DNA of 36,596 nucleotides from Flavonifractor plautii ATCC 29863 (GTDB lineage Bacteria; Bacillota; Clostridia; Oscillospirales; Oscillospiraceae): NCBI RefSeq assembly GCF_000239295.1, contig NZ_JH417810.1, positions 50,522 to 87,117 of the forward strand, read 5' to 3'. Shown piece by piece: positions 1 to 7,391 of this stretch (position 1 is its first letter; each line of letters starts with the position of its first letter). The notes under the pieces were generated by a model. It saw only the letters and a program-made list of their open reading frames with translations, ran no database searches and was not told where the DNA came from. The position numbers and the translations under genes were made by a program.

Positions 1-175
1 GCCGGCGCTGGCGGATGTAGTCGCCCACCGTCATACCGCACAGCATGGCAAAACCCTTCTGAAAGTAAAAAGGGGATAGGGCCGCCTGCTGCGCGATCTC
101 CCGGATGGTCAGCTCCTCCCGGAGATGTTCTTCGATATACTGGATCGCCTGATGAATGCTTGCTACCCAATCCAT
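1..175 (-). CDS. AraC-family transcriptional regulator, N-terminal part (cut by window edge)
   Basis: The reading frame starts at the ATG at 175 and runs off the left edge, so only about 58 residues are visible. They read as the first helix-turn-helix of an AraC/XylS DNA-binding domain: a helical start containing IEEHLREELTIREIAQQAALSP, then FYFQKGFAMLCGMTVGDYIRQRR, which is the usual AraC pattern. The HTH sits at the N-terminus, so any effector domain (often GyrI-like in this arrangement) would lie outside the window. An AAGGA ribosome binding site precedes the ATG. Target genes are unknown. Confidence 0.85.
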   Translation of the reverse strand, partial: MDWVASIHQAIQYIEEHLREELTIREIAQQAALSPFYFQKGFAMLCGMTVGDYIRQRR

Positions 176-293
176 TGGTCACACCGTCCTTCTGGATTCA
201 GCATAGCAGAATGTAAGTGACTCTGCCCGACTTTCCGTGCCTATATTTGTCCGGTGGTAGCTATCTCCATGTTCAGTGGTGCACTCTCCCAAT

Positions 294-809
294 TCATACC
301 TTATGTTTTTTCCGCGTCAGGAAAACGCCGACCGTTGCCGCGATCAGAGCAAAGGGCGCCAGACGGACAAAGCCCCATTCAAAGGCGTGGATGGCCACCC
401 CCATAACGGCGGTTTCCGGGGCGCTGTAATCCCAGCCCAGATAGGGACTGTTTACCGCGGCCAGAACCGCGGCGACGGCCAGGATGCCCCCGCACACCGC
501 GATGAGCAGCCAGTGGAGGGCCGCCCGCCGCACGGCCTTTCTCCGGGCAAACTGCAAATTGATGATCTCCAGCTTTTCCGAAAGGGCTTTGACCTCGTCC
601 GCCTCCGACTCCGCCACTGTCTCGCCCAGCAGCGTGCTCACAGGCGTCTCCAGGGCCTCCGACAGGGCGATCAGCAGATCGGAGTCCGGGACGGACAGGC
701 CTTGCTCCCATTTTGAGATGGTCTGCCGCACCACGTTTACCTTGACCGCCAGCTCCTGCTGGGAAAGACCTTTGGATTTCCGAAGGGCTTTGATAGTTTC
801 GTTCAACAT
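294..809 (-). CDS. XRE-family HTH regulator with two C-terminal membrane segments
   Basis: The protein has 171 residues. Residues 5-60 form a Cro/CI-type helix-turn-helix (LSQQELAVKVNVVRQTISKW is a canonical helix 2-turn-helix 3). A short charged linker follows at about 68-92, then two hydrophobic segments at about 96-118 and 147-165. Membrane-anchored XRE regulators of this shape are common in Firmicutes and are thought to sense the envelope; the target here cannot be read. An AAAGGAG site precedes the ATG. The gene stands alone between the AraC gene and the SRPBCC operon. Confidence 0.85.
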   Translation of the reverse strand: MLNETIKALRKSKGLSQQELAVKVNVVRQTISKWEQGLSVPDSDLLIALSEALETPVSTLLGETVAESEADEVKALSEKLEIINLQFARRKAVRRAALHWLLIAVCGGILAVAAVLAAVNSPYLGWDYSAPETAVMGVAIHAFEWGFVRLAPFALIAATVGVFLTRKKHKV

Positions 810-883
810 ATGGGCTCACTCCTTTCACCCCCCATTGTAGGGAAAGCGGCCCGTTGCCGCAAGCAACGCAGAGTAACACGGTC

Positions 884-1279
884 CTATTTTTGCAGTTCCC
901 GCCGCAAATCGTCCAGATACCGTTTCTGCTGCCGCTTCAGGTATCCGGGGACAAGGGGGCGCATCCACCAGTGTTTGGCGTTAACGGTTTCGATGCAGGT
1001 TAGCCGGGCGCCGCCCTCCGCCGTCTCAAAGATCCCCACCCAGGTCCCGGACATGCTGCCGTTTTCCATGGTGAATGCCCAGCGGCAAAGCGGCTCGCAG
1101 GCCGTAACGGTAAAATTCGTGGCATAGCCGCTTTTGGTGTGTTCCACAAAATAGGTTTCATTCAAAATTTCCACCCGGGCCAGGTCGCCGCGCCAAGCGG
1201 TATTCATTAGGTCGGTCACGGTCTGCCACACTCGCTCCACCGGGCAGGGGAAGTGGACGGTCACCCTGGAAGCCGCCAT
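884..1279 (-). CDS. SRPBCC-fold (START/polyketide cyclase-like) protein
   Basis: The protein has 131 residues. It begins with the typical SRPBCC opening strand and helix (VHFPCPVERVWQTVTDL), has a beta-rich middle, and ends in a long amphipathic helix (LKRQQKRYLDDLRREL). The family binds hydrophobic ligands in a cavity; no specific ligand can be assigned. It starts four bases after the stop of the DUF3795 gene and has its own AAGGGG site, so it is the last gene of the leftward operon that begins with the TfoX-like gene. Its stop codon is TAG. Confidence 0.7.
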   Translation of the reverse strand: MAASRVTVHFPCPVERVWQTVTDLMNTAWRGDLARVEILNETYFVEHTKSGYATNFTVTACEPLCRWAFTMENGSMSGTWVGIFETAEGGARLTCIETVNAKHWWMRPLVPGYLKRQQKRYLDDLRRELQK

Positions 1280-1283
1280 GGGA

Positions 1284-1841
1284 TCACCCCTTTTTCGGTT
1301 TCTTGTTTAACTTCAGACTGACGCCCCGGCGGTCCGCCGCCTGTTGGACCAGCTCCACAGCGGCGAGGGCCCGCTCCTTGACAGATTGCCCAGCCAGCTC
1401 CGTCCGGCTGTTCAGATCAGCCATCACGGACTGCAAATCCTCCAGGGGCAGGAGATAGACCGCCGTGTTGAAAAGAGTTTTGCGGCGGCCATCGTTGAAA
1501 CGGGCCAAAAGTGAATCCAAGATCGCCCGTTTTTCCCCCAACTGAGCCAGATAGGCCTCCAGCCCCAGTTCCCGGACCTTGGCGATGTCCTGCTGTCGGC
1601 TCCGGTGAGGGACAAAGGAATCCCAATCGTCGATGCCATCGTAGCGGGGGCAGGGATACTCCCGGCACTCCCAACAAAACTGGATGCCCCCGTGCTCCAG
1701 GGAGCACTTAGCCATAGTGCAGCTCTGGTTGCCTGCTCCGCCTCCGCAGCCGGGACAATAGCCGCCCAGATGCATACTGCACAAATCGCAGTTGAGACCG
1801 CACAGGGAGAAACGGGTTTCCATGCGGGTAAAGCCTTTCAT
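1284..1841 (-). CDS. DUF3795 cysteine-rich protein
   Basis: The protein has about 185 residues. The N-terminal third carries a dense cysteine pattern (CGLNCDLC, CPGCGG, CTMAKC, FCWECREYPC) typical of DUF3795, probably a metal or Fe-S binding module; the rest is helical and basic. I chose the ATG at 1841 because GGGAGGGG lies 8 bases upstream. A longer frame from 1892 would read through the remnant gene in front and lacks a site. It follows the GyrI-like fragment and precedes the SRPBCC gene in one operon. Function unknown. Confidence 0.8.
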   Translation of the reverse strand: MKGFTRMETRFSLCGLNCDLCSMHLGGYCPGCGGGAGNQSCTMAKCSLEHGGIQFCWECREYPCPRYDGIDDWDSFVPHRSRQQDIAKVRELGLEAYLAQLGEKRAILDSLLARFNDGRRKTLFNTAVYLLPLEDLQSVMADLNSRTELAGQSVKERALAAVELVQQAADRRGVSLKLNKKPKKG

Positions 1842-1857
1842 TCTGTTCGCCCCTCCC

Positions 1858-2001
1858 TTAAAACCACATGGCCTGCTTCTCAGGCTCGCCATGGCCCCGT
1901 GCTGCCAGAAAGCTCATAGCGGGCGCGTTGACGATGCCCGGCGTCTTGGGCGGGAGATAGAATTCCTTGTGCTCTTTCTTGTTGTCAAAGACCATGGTCA
2001 T
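1858..2001 (-). pseudogene. GyrI-like small-molecule-binding protein, N-terminal remnant
   Basis: A short frame of 47 codons from the ATG at 2001 (ATGA overlap with the TfoX-like stop) to a TAA at 1858-1860. It reads VFDNKKEHKEFYLPPKTPG then IVNAPAMSFLAARGHGEPE, which is the conserved opening of GyrI-like-domain proteins (normally about 200 residues: DYKKEYKEFYxPK..., then the first strand of the domain). Everything after that strand is missing and the DUF3795 gene follows at once, so this is a truncated copy. It could still be translated as a small peptide. Confidence 0.65.
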
Positions 2002-2321
2002 TTCCTCCGCTTTCTCTGAGGCCCGCTTCTCAGTGCCTCACAGGTGATACGCACCAGCTCCGTCATCTGTTCCCGGTTCTCCACATCCTCCACCAGAAAG
2101 GAATCCCTGGCCCCCTCATAGGGCGGGGCCTTGGGCAGGTCGGGAAACGCCGCTTCGCCCTGCGGGGTGACCTTGACGAAAAGCTGGTCGTCACAGACGA
2201 CGGCAAAGAATACATCGTCGCAATAAAGGCCATATTCGCCGAACATCTTCCGGCTGCGGATGGCTCCGGCCTCCCGCAACTGCTCGGCCATATAGTTCAC
2301 AAAATCCGGATGGGACGCCAT
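1998..2321 (-). CDS. TfoX/Sxy N-terminal-domain protein
   Basis: The protein has 107 residues and corresponds to a stand-alone TfoX N-terminal domain: SRKMFGEYGLYCDDVFFAVV is the family signature, followed by the LFVKVTPQG strand and a short basic tail (RKRRK). In gamma-proteobacteria TfoX regulates competence; single-domain copies like this are common in Firmicutes with no proven role. A TCC-rich site precedes the ATG. It is the first gene of the leftward operon driven by the promoter at 2424-2453. Confidence 0.8.
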   Translation of the reverse strand: MASHPDFVNYMAEQLREAGAIRSRKMFGEYGLYCDDVFFAVVCDDQLFVKVTPQGEAAFPDLPKAPPYEGARDSFLVEDVENREQMTELVRITCEALRSGPQRKRRK

Positions 2322-2423
2322 GTCAATTCCTCCTGTAACGATCGGCCAATGTTTCAGTCAAATCCCCAAGCTGCTCTCCGGCTCTTCCCGCTCCGGCAGC
2401 TCCGCCTTTCCTGATTTTTCTGT

Positions 2424-2453
2424 ATTATACCACAGGAACACCACAACTGTCTG
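2424..2453 (-). promoter_or_regulatory. sigma-A promoter of the leftward TfoX-DUF3795-SRPBCC operon
   Basis: On the minus strand a perfect TATAAT (2429-2424) is preceded by TGG (extended -10). A partial -35, CAGACA (2453-2448), lies 18 bases upstream. It points at the TfoX-like gene. Confidence 0.55.
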
Positions 2454-2468
2454 TCATGTTTTTTTACC

Positions 2469-2497
2469 TTGCACTTTTTTTGCCCATTGGGTACAAT
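2469..2497 (+). promoter_or_regulatory. sigma-A promoter of the DHFR/RibD-like and GNAT genes
   Basis: TTGCAC (2469-2474), a 17-base spacer, and TACAAT (2492-2497). The expected transcript start near 2504 leaves only about 10 bases before the first start codon. This is why the long in-frame extension back to 2456 is rejected. Confidence 0.7.
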
Positions 2498-2512
2498 AGG
2501 GGCAGCGGGGGG

Positions 2513-3049
2513 ATGATTGTGGGAAAGATCGTGTTATATCTTGCCATGAGTGTGGACGGATATATTGCGGACGAGCAGGGCGGCGTGAGTTGGCTGGAGG
2601 GAGACGGCAGCAAACCGGATACCTCCGGCAGTTATCCGGCGTTTTATGAGACGGTAGAAGCCATCGTCATGGGTTGGACTACGTACCATCAGATCGTCAC
2701 GGCGCTCTCTCCGGACATCTGGCCCTACGAGGGCCGCCCCTGTTATGTGGTGACCCACCGGCAGAGAGAAAATCGGGAGAATGTCTGCTTCTGGAATGGG
2801 GAACTGACCGCCCTGGCCGATCAGCTAAAAACGGAGTCGAAGGGAAACGTCTGGATCTGCGGCGGTGCGTCCGTGGCCAGGCAGCTATTGAAAGAGAACC
2901 GCATTGATAAATTGTGGCTGTCAGTGATTCCTACAGTGCTGGGCAAAGGCGTGCGGCTGTTTCCGGGGCTTCATCGGGAACTGCCGCTGAAGCTCGTGGC
3001 AACAGAACATTACAACGGAATCGTGGATCTGGTCTACGAAAAGCGGTGA
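2513..3049 (+). CDS. RibD C-terminal/dihydrofolate reductase-fold protein
   Basis: The protein has about 178 residues with the RibD-C/DHFR-like pattern: IVLYLAMSVDGYIADEQG at the N-terminus, GVSWLEGDG, VMGWTTYHQI (the usual MGRxTYE-like strand-helix), VWICGGASVARQLL (nucleotide-binding GG motif), and VIPTVLGKGVRLFPG. Family members are NAD(P)H-dependent reductases of pterin or pyrimidine substrates; the substrate here is unknown. The start is the ATG at 2513 or the GTG at 2519, which has better spacing from the G6 tract at 2507-2512. The stop overlaps or nearly touches the GNAT start. Confidence 0.8.
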   Translation: MIVGKIVLYLAMSVDGYIADEQGGVSWLEGDGSKPDTSGSYPAFYETVEAIVMGWTTYHQIVTALSPDIWPYEGRPCYVVTHRQRENRENVCFWNGELTALADQLKTESKGNVWICGGASVARQLLKENRIDKLWLSVIPTVLGKGVRLFPGLHRELPLKLVATEHYNGIVDLVYEKR

Positions 3050-3054
3050 CAAGC

Positions 3055-3498
3055 GTGGAAATCAGAAGGGTTGAAACCAATAAGAAGCAATATCTTGCGC
3101 TGCTATTGCTGGCGGATGAGCAGGAGGACATGATCGACCGTTACCTGGAGCGTGGGAGCATGTATGTGCTGGAAGATGACGGAGTTAAGGCGGAGTGTGT
3201 CGTAACCGACGAGGGCGGAGGCGTTCTGGAGTTGAAAAACATCGCCGTGGAGCCGGACTTTCAGGGCAAAGGCTATGGGAAAGCCCTGGTGGACTTCCTC
3301 ATTCGAACCTACGCGGGACAGTATATGCTGCTACAGGTGGGTACTGGGGACAGCCCCTCCACCATCCCGTTTTACGAGAGCTGCGGCTTTTGCAGGCATC
3401 ATCTGGTCAAGAACTTTTTCACTGACCACTACGACCACCCCATCTATGAGTGCGGAGTCAAGCTGGTAGATATGGTGTATCTGCAAAGAGAACTATGA
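3055..3498 (+). CDS. GNAT-family N-acetyltransferase
   Basis: About 147 residues from a GTG start at 3055 (a GTG at 3046, overlapping the upstream TGA, is the alternative). Visible features are the opening IRRVETNKKQYLALLLLADE, the strand LELKNIAVEPDFQGKGYGKAL (acetyl-CoA pyrophosphate-binding Q-x-x-G-x-G/A loop), and the C-terminal FYESCGF motif. The opening resembles GNATs annotated near aminoglycoside 6'-acetyltransferases, but the substrate cannot be assigned. It is cotranscribed with the RibD-like gene and followed at once by a hairpin. Confidence 0.85.
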   Translation: MEIRRVETNKKQYLALLLLADEQEDMIDRYLERGSMYVLEDDGVKAECVVTDEGGGVLELKNIAVEPDFQGKGYGKALVDFLIRTYAGQYMLLQVGTGDSPSTIPFYESCGFCRHHLVKNFFTDHYDHPIYECGVKLVDMVYLQREL

Positions 3499-3500
3499 AA

Positions 3501-3530
3501 AGCGGAGTGCCTGCCGGCCACTCCGCTTTC
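3501..3530 (+). terminator. Hairpin after the GNAT gene, probable weak intrinsic terminator
   Basis: A perfect 9-bp stem (3501-3509 with 3519-3527) with a 9-base loop begins two bases after the stop codon. Only TTTC follows, so termination is likely but weak. Confidence 0.5.
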
Positions 3531-3544
3531 TGGCTAATAGGGGT

Positions 3545-3749
3545 TGCCTTGATATCCGATGTGCAAGAGAGGCTCCGATGGACGGTACCATCTGTCTCTG
3601 CGGCTCCTCCGCAGAAATGGTGGCCGGAAGACCGCTCACGTGGGCCCATAGTTGCCGAACTGGGTGTGGCTGCCGCCCTCAATCTCCACAGTGTTTTCCG
3701 CGTAGCCGATGTGATCCTCCACACTCTGGTTGAGGGAACTGTGCTCTGA
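3545..3749 (-). pseudogene. C-terminal remnant of an alpha/beta-hydrolase
   Basis: No intact gene lies here, but the minus strand holds two overlapping pieces of a hydrolase C-terminus. In one frame, 3749-3636 reads ENTVEIEGGSHTQFGNYGPT then a stop. In the next frame, about 3633-3545 reads PATISAEEPQRQMVPSI. Together they match the end of small alpha/beta-hydrolases, where the catalytic His sits in E-G-G-x-H-x-x-F-G-x-Y-G and is followed by ATISxEEQQRQ. At least one frameshift and loss of the N-terminal part make it dead. Confidence 0.55.
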
Positions 3750-3786
3750 CCTGTCAATGACCGTCCATCAGAAGGACATTGACAGG
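3750..3786. promoter_or_regulatory. Inverted repeat overlapping the -35 of the MATE promoter, candidate operator
   Basis: CCTGTCAATG (3750-3759) and CATTGACAGG (3777-3786) form a perfect 10-base inverted repeat with a 17-base spacer. The right arm contains the TTGACA -35 box (3779-3784). This geometry suits a dimeric repressor or activator; no regulator gene sits next to it. Confidence 0.5.
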
Positions 3787-3807
3787 CGGAAGCACACCTG
3801 GTATAGT
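3779..3807 (+). promoter_or_regulatory. Strong sigma-A promoter of the MATE-acetyltransferase operon
   Basis: TTGACA (3779-3784), a 17-base spacer ending in TGG (extended -10), and TATAGT (3802-3807). The predicted transcript start is near 3814, about 310 bases before the MATE start codon. Confidence 0.75.
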
Positions 3808-3836
3808 ATTTATTGCAGTAAAGCGAGGTGGGCACG

Positions 3837-3929
3837 ATGTTGTTCGGAAAATTCTGCATTGATTTTGGCTCCACACAAGTTTATACCACAAAACATTGTG
3901 CGGAGCCTTACTGGAATTTCAACCTGTAA
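3837..3929 (+). CDS. Leader peptide of the MATE-acetyltransferase attenuator (30 codons)
   Basis: A small frame of 30 codons plus TAA lies about 23 bases after the predicted transcript start. A GAGGTG ribosome binding site (3825-3830) sits 6 bases before the ATG. The peptide starts MLFGKFCIDFGSTQVY and ends PYWNFNL. Its codons 11-24 are covered by a hairpin (GGCTCC 3867-3872 with GGAGCC 3902-3907, inner pairing CACAA/TTGTG). Its stop codon overlaps AAACC (3929-3933), which can pair with GGTTT (3964-3968). A translated leader that covers alternative RNA structures before terminators is the design of ribosome-mediated attenuators of antibiotic-resistance genes. No experimental support is available here. 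Confidence 0.65.
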   Translation: MLFGKFCIDFGSTQVYTTKHCAEPYWNFNL

Positions 3930-3942
3930 AACCGGGAGGACA

Positions 3943-3983
3943 GGGCAGGAAGTCACTGCCTTGGGTTTGTTGTGCCCCTTTTT
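3943..3983 (+). promoter_or_regulatory. First leader hairpin with T-run, candidate alternative structure
   Basis: GGCAG (3944-3948) can pair with CTGCC (3956-3960). Alternatively GGGCA (3943-3947) pairs with TGCCC (3973-3977), directly before C-T5 (3978-3983). The two pairings exclude each other, which fits a switch, but pairing energies were not computed. Confidence 0.4.
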
Positions 3984-4014
3984 GCAGGCTGACTGGAAAA
4001 GATAGACCATTTCA

Positions 4015-4046
4015 GGCCGCGGACGATGTTTTGTCCGCGGCCTTTT
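4015..4046 (+). terminator. Intrinsic terminator inside the MATE leader
   Basis: A perfect 10-bp GC-rich stem (4015-4024 with 4033-4042), an 8-base loop, and TTTT. It lies between the strong promoter and the MATE gene. Confidence 0.75.
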
Positions 4047-4072
4047 GAGATACCCATTTTAGGGGGATGGAG

Positions 4073-4109
4073 CAGAGGGCGCACAGTATTGTGCTGCCCT
4101 CTGTTTTTT
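4073..4109 (+). terminator. Second intrinsic terminator directly before the MATE ribosome binding site (attenuator)
   Basis: CAGAGGGC-GCAC (4073-4084) pairs with GTGC-T-GCCCTCTG (4091-4103), with one bulged T and a 6-base loop. TTTTTT (4104-4109) follows, and the AAAGGAGG ribosome binding site starts two bases later. A terminator placed this close to the coding start normally controls the gene below it. Confidence 0.8.
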
Positions 4110-4125
4110 GAAAGGAGGATATTAT

Positions 4126-5502
4126 ATGACCCAAGGACAAGATTTATTGACCGGGAGCGTGCCGAAAAAACTGATTCGGTTCGCCTTTCCGCTGTTCCTG
4201 GCCAACCTGCTGCAGGCCCTCTACAATGTGGTGGATATGCTGGTGGTGGGCAAAATCGTGGGAAAGACTGGATTGGCCGCCATCAGCAACGCCTCCATGC
4301 TGTGCTTTATCATCAATTCCATTTGCATTGGCCTGACTATGGGAGGGAGCGTTCTGGTGGCCCAGTGCAAGGGCGCAAACGACCAAACGGGTCAGCGGGA
4401 CACGATCGGAATGCTGTTCTTTCTATCGCTGGTGGGTTCCGCTGTTGTTACCATCCTCGGCCTCGCCATTTATGAGGCCCTCTTTCAGGCGTTAAATGTA
4501 CCGGCGAATGCTTATCAGGATGCCTGCGGCTACATGAAGATCATTTGCTGTGGAACGGTGTTCGTTTTTGGCTATAATGCGGTCTGTTCTATCCTGAAGG
4601 GGTTGGGCGATTCCCAAACGCCTCTCTTTTTCGTAGGTGTCGCCACGGTCCTCAATGTGGTGCTGGATGTGCTTCTGGTCGGGCCGCTTTCCATGGGCAC
4701 GGCAGGCGCAGCCTGGGCCACTATCACGGCTCAGGGTGTTCCCTTTATGGCTTCCCTGGTATATCTACGGCGGTATCAACCGGGCTTTTCTCTTAGAAAA
4801 ATCGAGTTTCATCGGGAAAAGCTGCTGGCCATCTTGAAGGTTGGCCTGCCCACCGCCATACAGATGGTTGTGGTGAACACGGCCTATCTGCTGGTGACAG
4901 GGATGCTCAACCAGTTTGGAACTCCGGTGGCCGCTGCGTCCGGTGTGGGACTGAAGATCAACACCTTTGCCGGGATGCACTGCTGGGCCATCGGTCAGGC
5001 AATAACCGCCATGGTGGGCCAGTGTTTGGGGGCTGGCCAAATTGAGCGGGCCCGCAAGGTGGTGTGGTCCGGCCTGTTGCTGAACCTTGTGGTCACTGCG
5101 GCGGTAGTGGTGGTGGTCCAGCTTCTGGCCGAACCTCTCATCTGCATGTTTGACGGCACCAGCCCGGAGGTGATCCGCTGCGGGGTGCAGTACCTGCGTA
5201 CCTGCTGTAGTATAAACAGCCTGATCTACGCCGCGATGTACACACTGGATTCCTTTGCCATCGGCGTGGGAGCAGCCCACGTGGCCATGGTCAATGCCCT
5301 GTTGGACGCCGTCGTTGTGCGCCTGCCAGTGGGATGGCTGCTGGCATTTCCCCTCTCTCTGGGCTTTTCCGGGATCTATCTGGGCCAGGCCCTTTCGCCC
5401 ATCCTGCCTGCTCTTGTGGGGCTGGTCTACTTTAAAAGCAGGGTTTGGGAAGGGAGAACGCCGGTGCATAAACCGCCAGCACAGGGCAGCCGAAACGAGT
5501 AA
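4126..5502 (+). CDS. MATE-family multidrug/cation exporter
   Basis: The protein has 459 residues with about 12 hydrophobic helices in two repeats, the architecture of Na+- or H+-coupled MATE exporters of the NorM/DinF type. The N-terminus LLTGSVPKKLIRFAFPLFLANLLQALYNVVDMLVVG is a strong family signature; GLGDSQTPLFFVGVATVLNVVLD marks helices 5-6, and FGTPVAAASGVGLKI opens the second half. I chose the ATG at 4126 because AAAGGAGG ends 8 bases upstream; 4108 lies inside the terminator T-run. It is followed 15 bases later by a Vat-like acetyltransferase. Expression is probably controlled by the leader at 3814-4109. Substrates are unknown. Confidence 0.93.
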   Translation: MTQGQDLLTGSVPKKLIRFAFPLFLANLLQALYNVVDMLVVGKIVGKTGLAAISNASMLCFIINSICIGLTMGGSVLVAQCKGANDQTGQRDTIGMLFFLSLVGSAVVTILGLAIYEALFQALNVPANAYQDACGYMKIICCGTVFVFGYNAVCSILKGLGDSQTPLFFVGVATVLNVVLDVLLVGPLSMGTAGAAWATITAQGVPFMASLVYLRRYQPGFSLRKIEFHREKLLAILKVGLPTAIQMVVVNTAYLLVTGMLNQFGTPVAAASGVGLKINTFAGMHCWAIGQAITAMVGQCLGAGQIERARKVVWSGLLLNLVVTAAVVVVVQLLAEPLICMFDGTSPEVIRCGVQYLRTCCSINSLIYAAMYTLDSFAIGVGAAHVAMVNALLDAVVVRLPVGWLLAFPLSLGFSGIYLGQALSPILPALVGLVYFKSRVWEGRTPVHKPPAQGSRNE

Positions 5503-5517
5503 AAGGAGAAAAAGAAT

Positions 5518-6141
5518 ATGAATGAATCAAACATCTATCCCCGGACGGGAGACCGTCAGACAGTTTATCTCAAGCATGCCGTGAAAGATCCCAGTATTAT
5601 TGTCGGGGACTATACCATATACAACGACTTTGTTTATAACCCTGTTGACTTTGAAAAAAACAATGTGCTGTACCACTATCCCGTCAACCAGGACCGGCTG
5701 GTGATCGGCAAGTTCTGCTCCATCGCCTGCGGGGCCAGGTTCCTGTTCAACAGCGCCAACCACACGCTGCAATCCCTCGCCACATATCCCTTCCCAATCT
5801 TTTTTGAGAGGTGGGGATTGGAGCGGCAACAGGTGGCCAAAGCCTGGGACAACAAGGGGGATATTGTGATTGGAAACGATGTGTGGATTGGCTACGAGGC
5901 GGTCATCCTGGCGGGGGTGACCGTTGGAGACGGGGCTGTCATCGGCGCCAGGGCCGTTGTGACAAAAGATGTACCACCCTATACCATCGTAGGTGGTGTC
6001 CCTGCAAAGCCAATCCGAAAGCGGTTTTCTGAGGATCTCATCGCGGCTTTGCTGGAACTACGGTGGTGGGATTGGCCGGAGGAACGGCTCAATGCCAATT
6101 TAGATGCGATCCAGTCGGGACGGCTCGATCAAATCAGATGA
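5518..6141 (+). CDS. Vat-like xenobiotic O-acetyltransferase (left-handed beta-helix)
   Basis: The protein has 207 residues. It follows the layout of Vat streptogramin A acetyltransferases and CatB-type enzymes: [23 protein letters not shown], then the active-site region [14 protein letters not shown] with His82 in the position of the Vat catalytic histidine, then hexapeptide repeats [20 protein letters not shown] and [23 protein letters not shown], and the C-terminal helical cap with RKRFS and WWDW. The usual reaction is acetyl transfer from acetyl-CoA to a hydroxyl of a ribosome-targeting drug. The substrate here is inferred from family only. It shares the MATE transcript (AAAAGGAG site). 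Confidence 0.85.
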   Translation: MNESNIYPRTGDRQTVYLKHAVKDPSIIVGDYTIYNDFVYNPVDFEKNNVLYHYPVNQDRLVIGKFCSIACGARFLFNSANHTLQSLATYPFPIFFERWGLERQQVAKAWDNKGDIVIGNDVWIGYEAVILAGVTVGDGAVIGARAVVTKDVPPYTIVGGVPAKPIRKRFSEDLIAALLELRWWDWPEERLNANLDAIQSGRLDQIR

Positions 6142-6279
6142 CCTGTTTTACGGTCAAAGCTGAGCGGTTCATTTTAATTTGGGGTGTTGTGATGTTTTTG
6201 TAAAATATCACTTTTTGACAACCTTGCTTTTGCTGTTTCCGTTTACTTCCAATCTGCCTGTGGTCTTACATTTGGTCAG

Positions 6280-6339
6280 AGAGCCCTTCTTGACCAGGTG
6301 CAGCAAAACGGCTGCCGCCTGGTCGGAAGGGCTCTTTTT
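6280..6339 (+). terminator. Intrinsic terminator of the MATE-acetyltransferase operon
   Basis: Long nested hairpin: AGAGCCCTTC (6280-6289) with GAAGGGCTCT (6326-6335), inner stems GACCAGG/CCTGGTC and GCAGC/GCTGC, then TTTT. The rest of 6142-6512 shows no credible gene; it separates this operon from the leftward array end. Confidence 0.8.
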
Positions 6340-6512
6340 CATGTTCGGGTTTTGGGTATTGTACCCTCAGAATGTCTGAGAAGCAAGTTTTTCACATCAG
6401 GCATATCAGATTTTATTATGTAATAGACAAAGAATACACCGACTGAACGAAAAATCCACCTAAGGGGACGACAAACATTTCCTCTGACTGCGCAGGAAGT
6501 CGTTTTATCAGT

Positions 6513-7391
6513 TCAGCGTTTTCCGGAAGCATACTCACCCATATGGATGTCTACCACTCCCCTGGGCGGCTGGATCAGAGCATCCTCATATCGGCATTTC
6601 CATTGAAGCTCCCGGCTCATCTGGCCGTCCGCTATGCCATCTATCGTTTCCCCATCCTTGATGGGGTTGTCATTCGCCAGAATATACGACGCCGCATTGT
6701 AGGCGTGGTTCACCACCCAGTTGGGATCCATTCCGTGGAAATGGTACTGTAGGTCCGGCAGGAACAGGGTACTCATACCCACCGTGTCGATGAGCATATC
6801 CTCGGTACCCTGAATGTTAAAGAAACGGACATTGACCCCGAAGCGGATGAAGCGGTCCGCCCCCTCGATCTGGTGAGAACACACATCCTCAGCCAGAAGC
6901 AGCTTGCCGCAGTTCTGAAAGTAGAACGCCTCACAGGTGGGATACAGCTCCGCCAGGGCCTCCACAAAGTCAGCATCCAGGTTGGCCCGCTCCAGAACTG
7001 GAAGGGCCGCTGCCAGCATATCCGTGGCCACGACCTGATACCGGCACTCCCGGAAGATCCGTTCCCGGCCCTCCTGACAGTCCCACATCTGACTCATGAG
7101 GAACGCGTCGAAGCCTTTGCCCTTAAATTTGCTGCAGCCCATCACCATGAGCTGTACCGGAGCCTTGACATCCTTGAATTCCGCCATATGCTCCAGGGCG
7201 GCAAAGCCTGCTGTCTTTTTATCGTGACAGAAACACTCCGCCGTCCCGATGTGTTTTTCCATCACGGCGGTCATTTCTGCTTTTCCAGGCATAGACACCG
7301 GCTCTTTGAACAGCATCTGAATGAGATAGGGTCCGCCGGGACGGGAGCCTTTTTCATCATCCAGATTTTGCTGGAATACTTCATTGCTCAT
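6513..7391 (-). CDS. DUF4261-family protein, last gene of the polyimmunity array
   Basis: The protein has 292 residues and resembles DUF4261 proteins: an opening region (PYLIQMLFKEPVSMPGKAEM), alternating strands and helices with the AAALPVLERANLDADFVEAL and CEAFYFQNCGKLL segments, and the C-terminal strand PDLQYHFHGMDP. DUF4261 also occurs inside the giant polyimmunity protein at 9928-14184. Within polymorphic-toxin loci the family is treated as a probable immunity domain; no toxin partner is known from sequence. Its ATG overlaps the TGA (7390-7388) of the decayed tail in front (ATGA), so it was translationally coupled. Confidence 0.75.
   Translation of the reverse strand: MSNEVFQQNLDDEKGSRPGGPYLIQMLFKEPVSMPGKAEMTAVMEKHIGTAECFCHDKKTAGFAALEHMAEFKDVKAPVQLMVMGCSKFKGKGFDAFLMSQMWDCQEGRERIFRECRYQVVATDMLAAALPVLERANLDADFVEALAELYPTCEAFYFQNCGKLLLAEDVCSHQIEGADRFIRFGVNVRFFNIQGTEDMLIDTVGMSTLFLPDLQYHFHGMDPNWVVNHAYNAASYILANDNPIKDGETIDGIADGQMSRELQWKCRYEDALIQPPRGVVDIHMGEYASGKR

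Noticed and set aside
2456-2512. N-terminal extension of the RibD-like protein back to 2456
   Set aside because: The extension contains the promoter boxes TTGCAC and TACAAT, so it is not transcribed.
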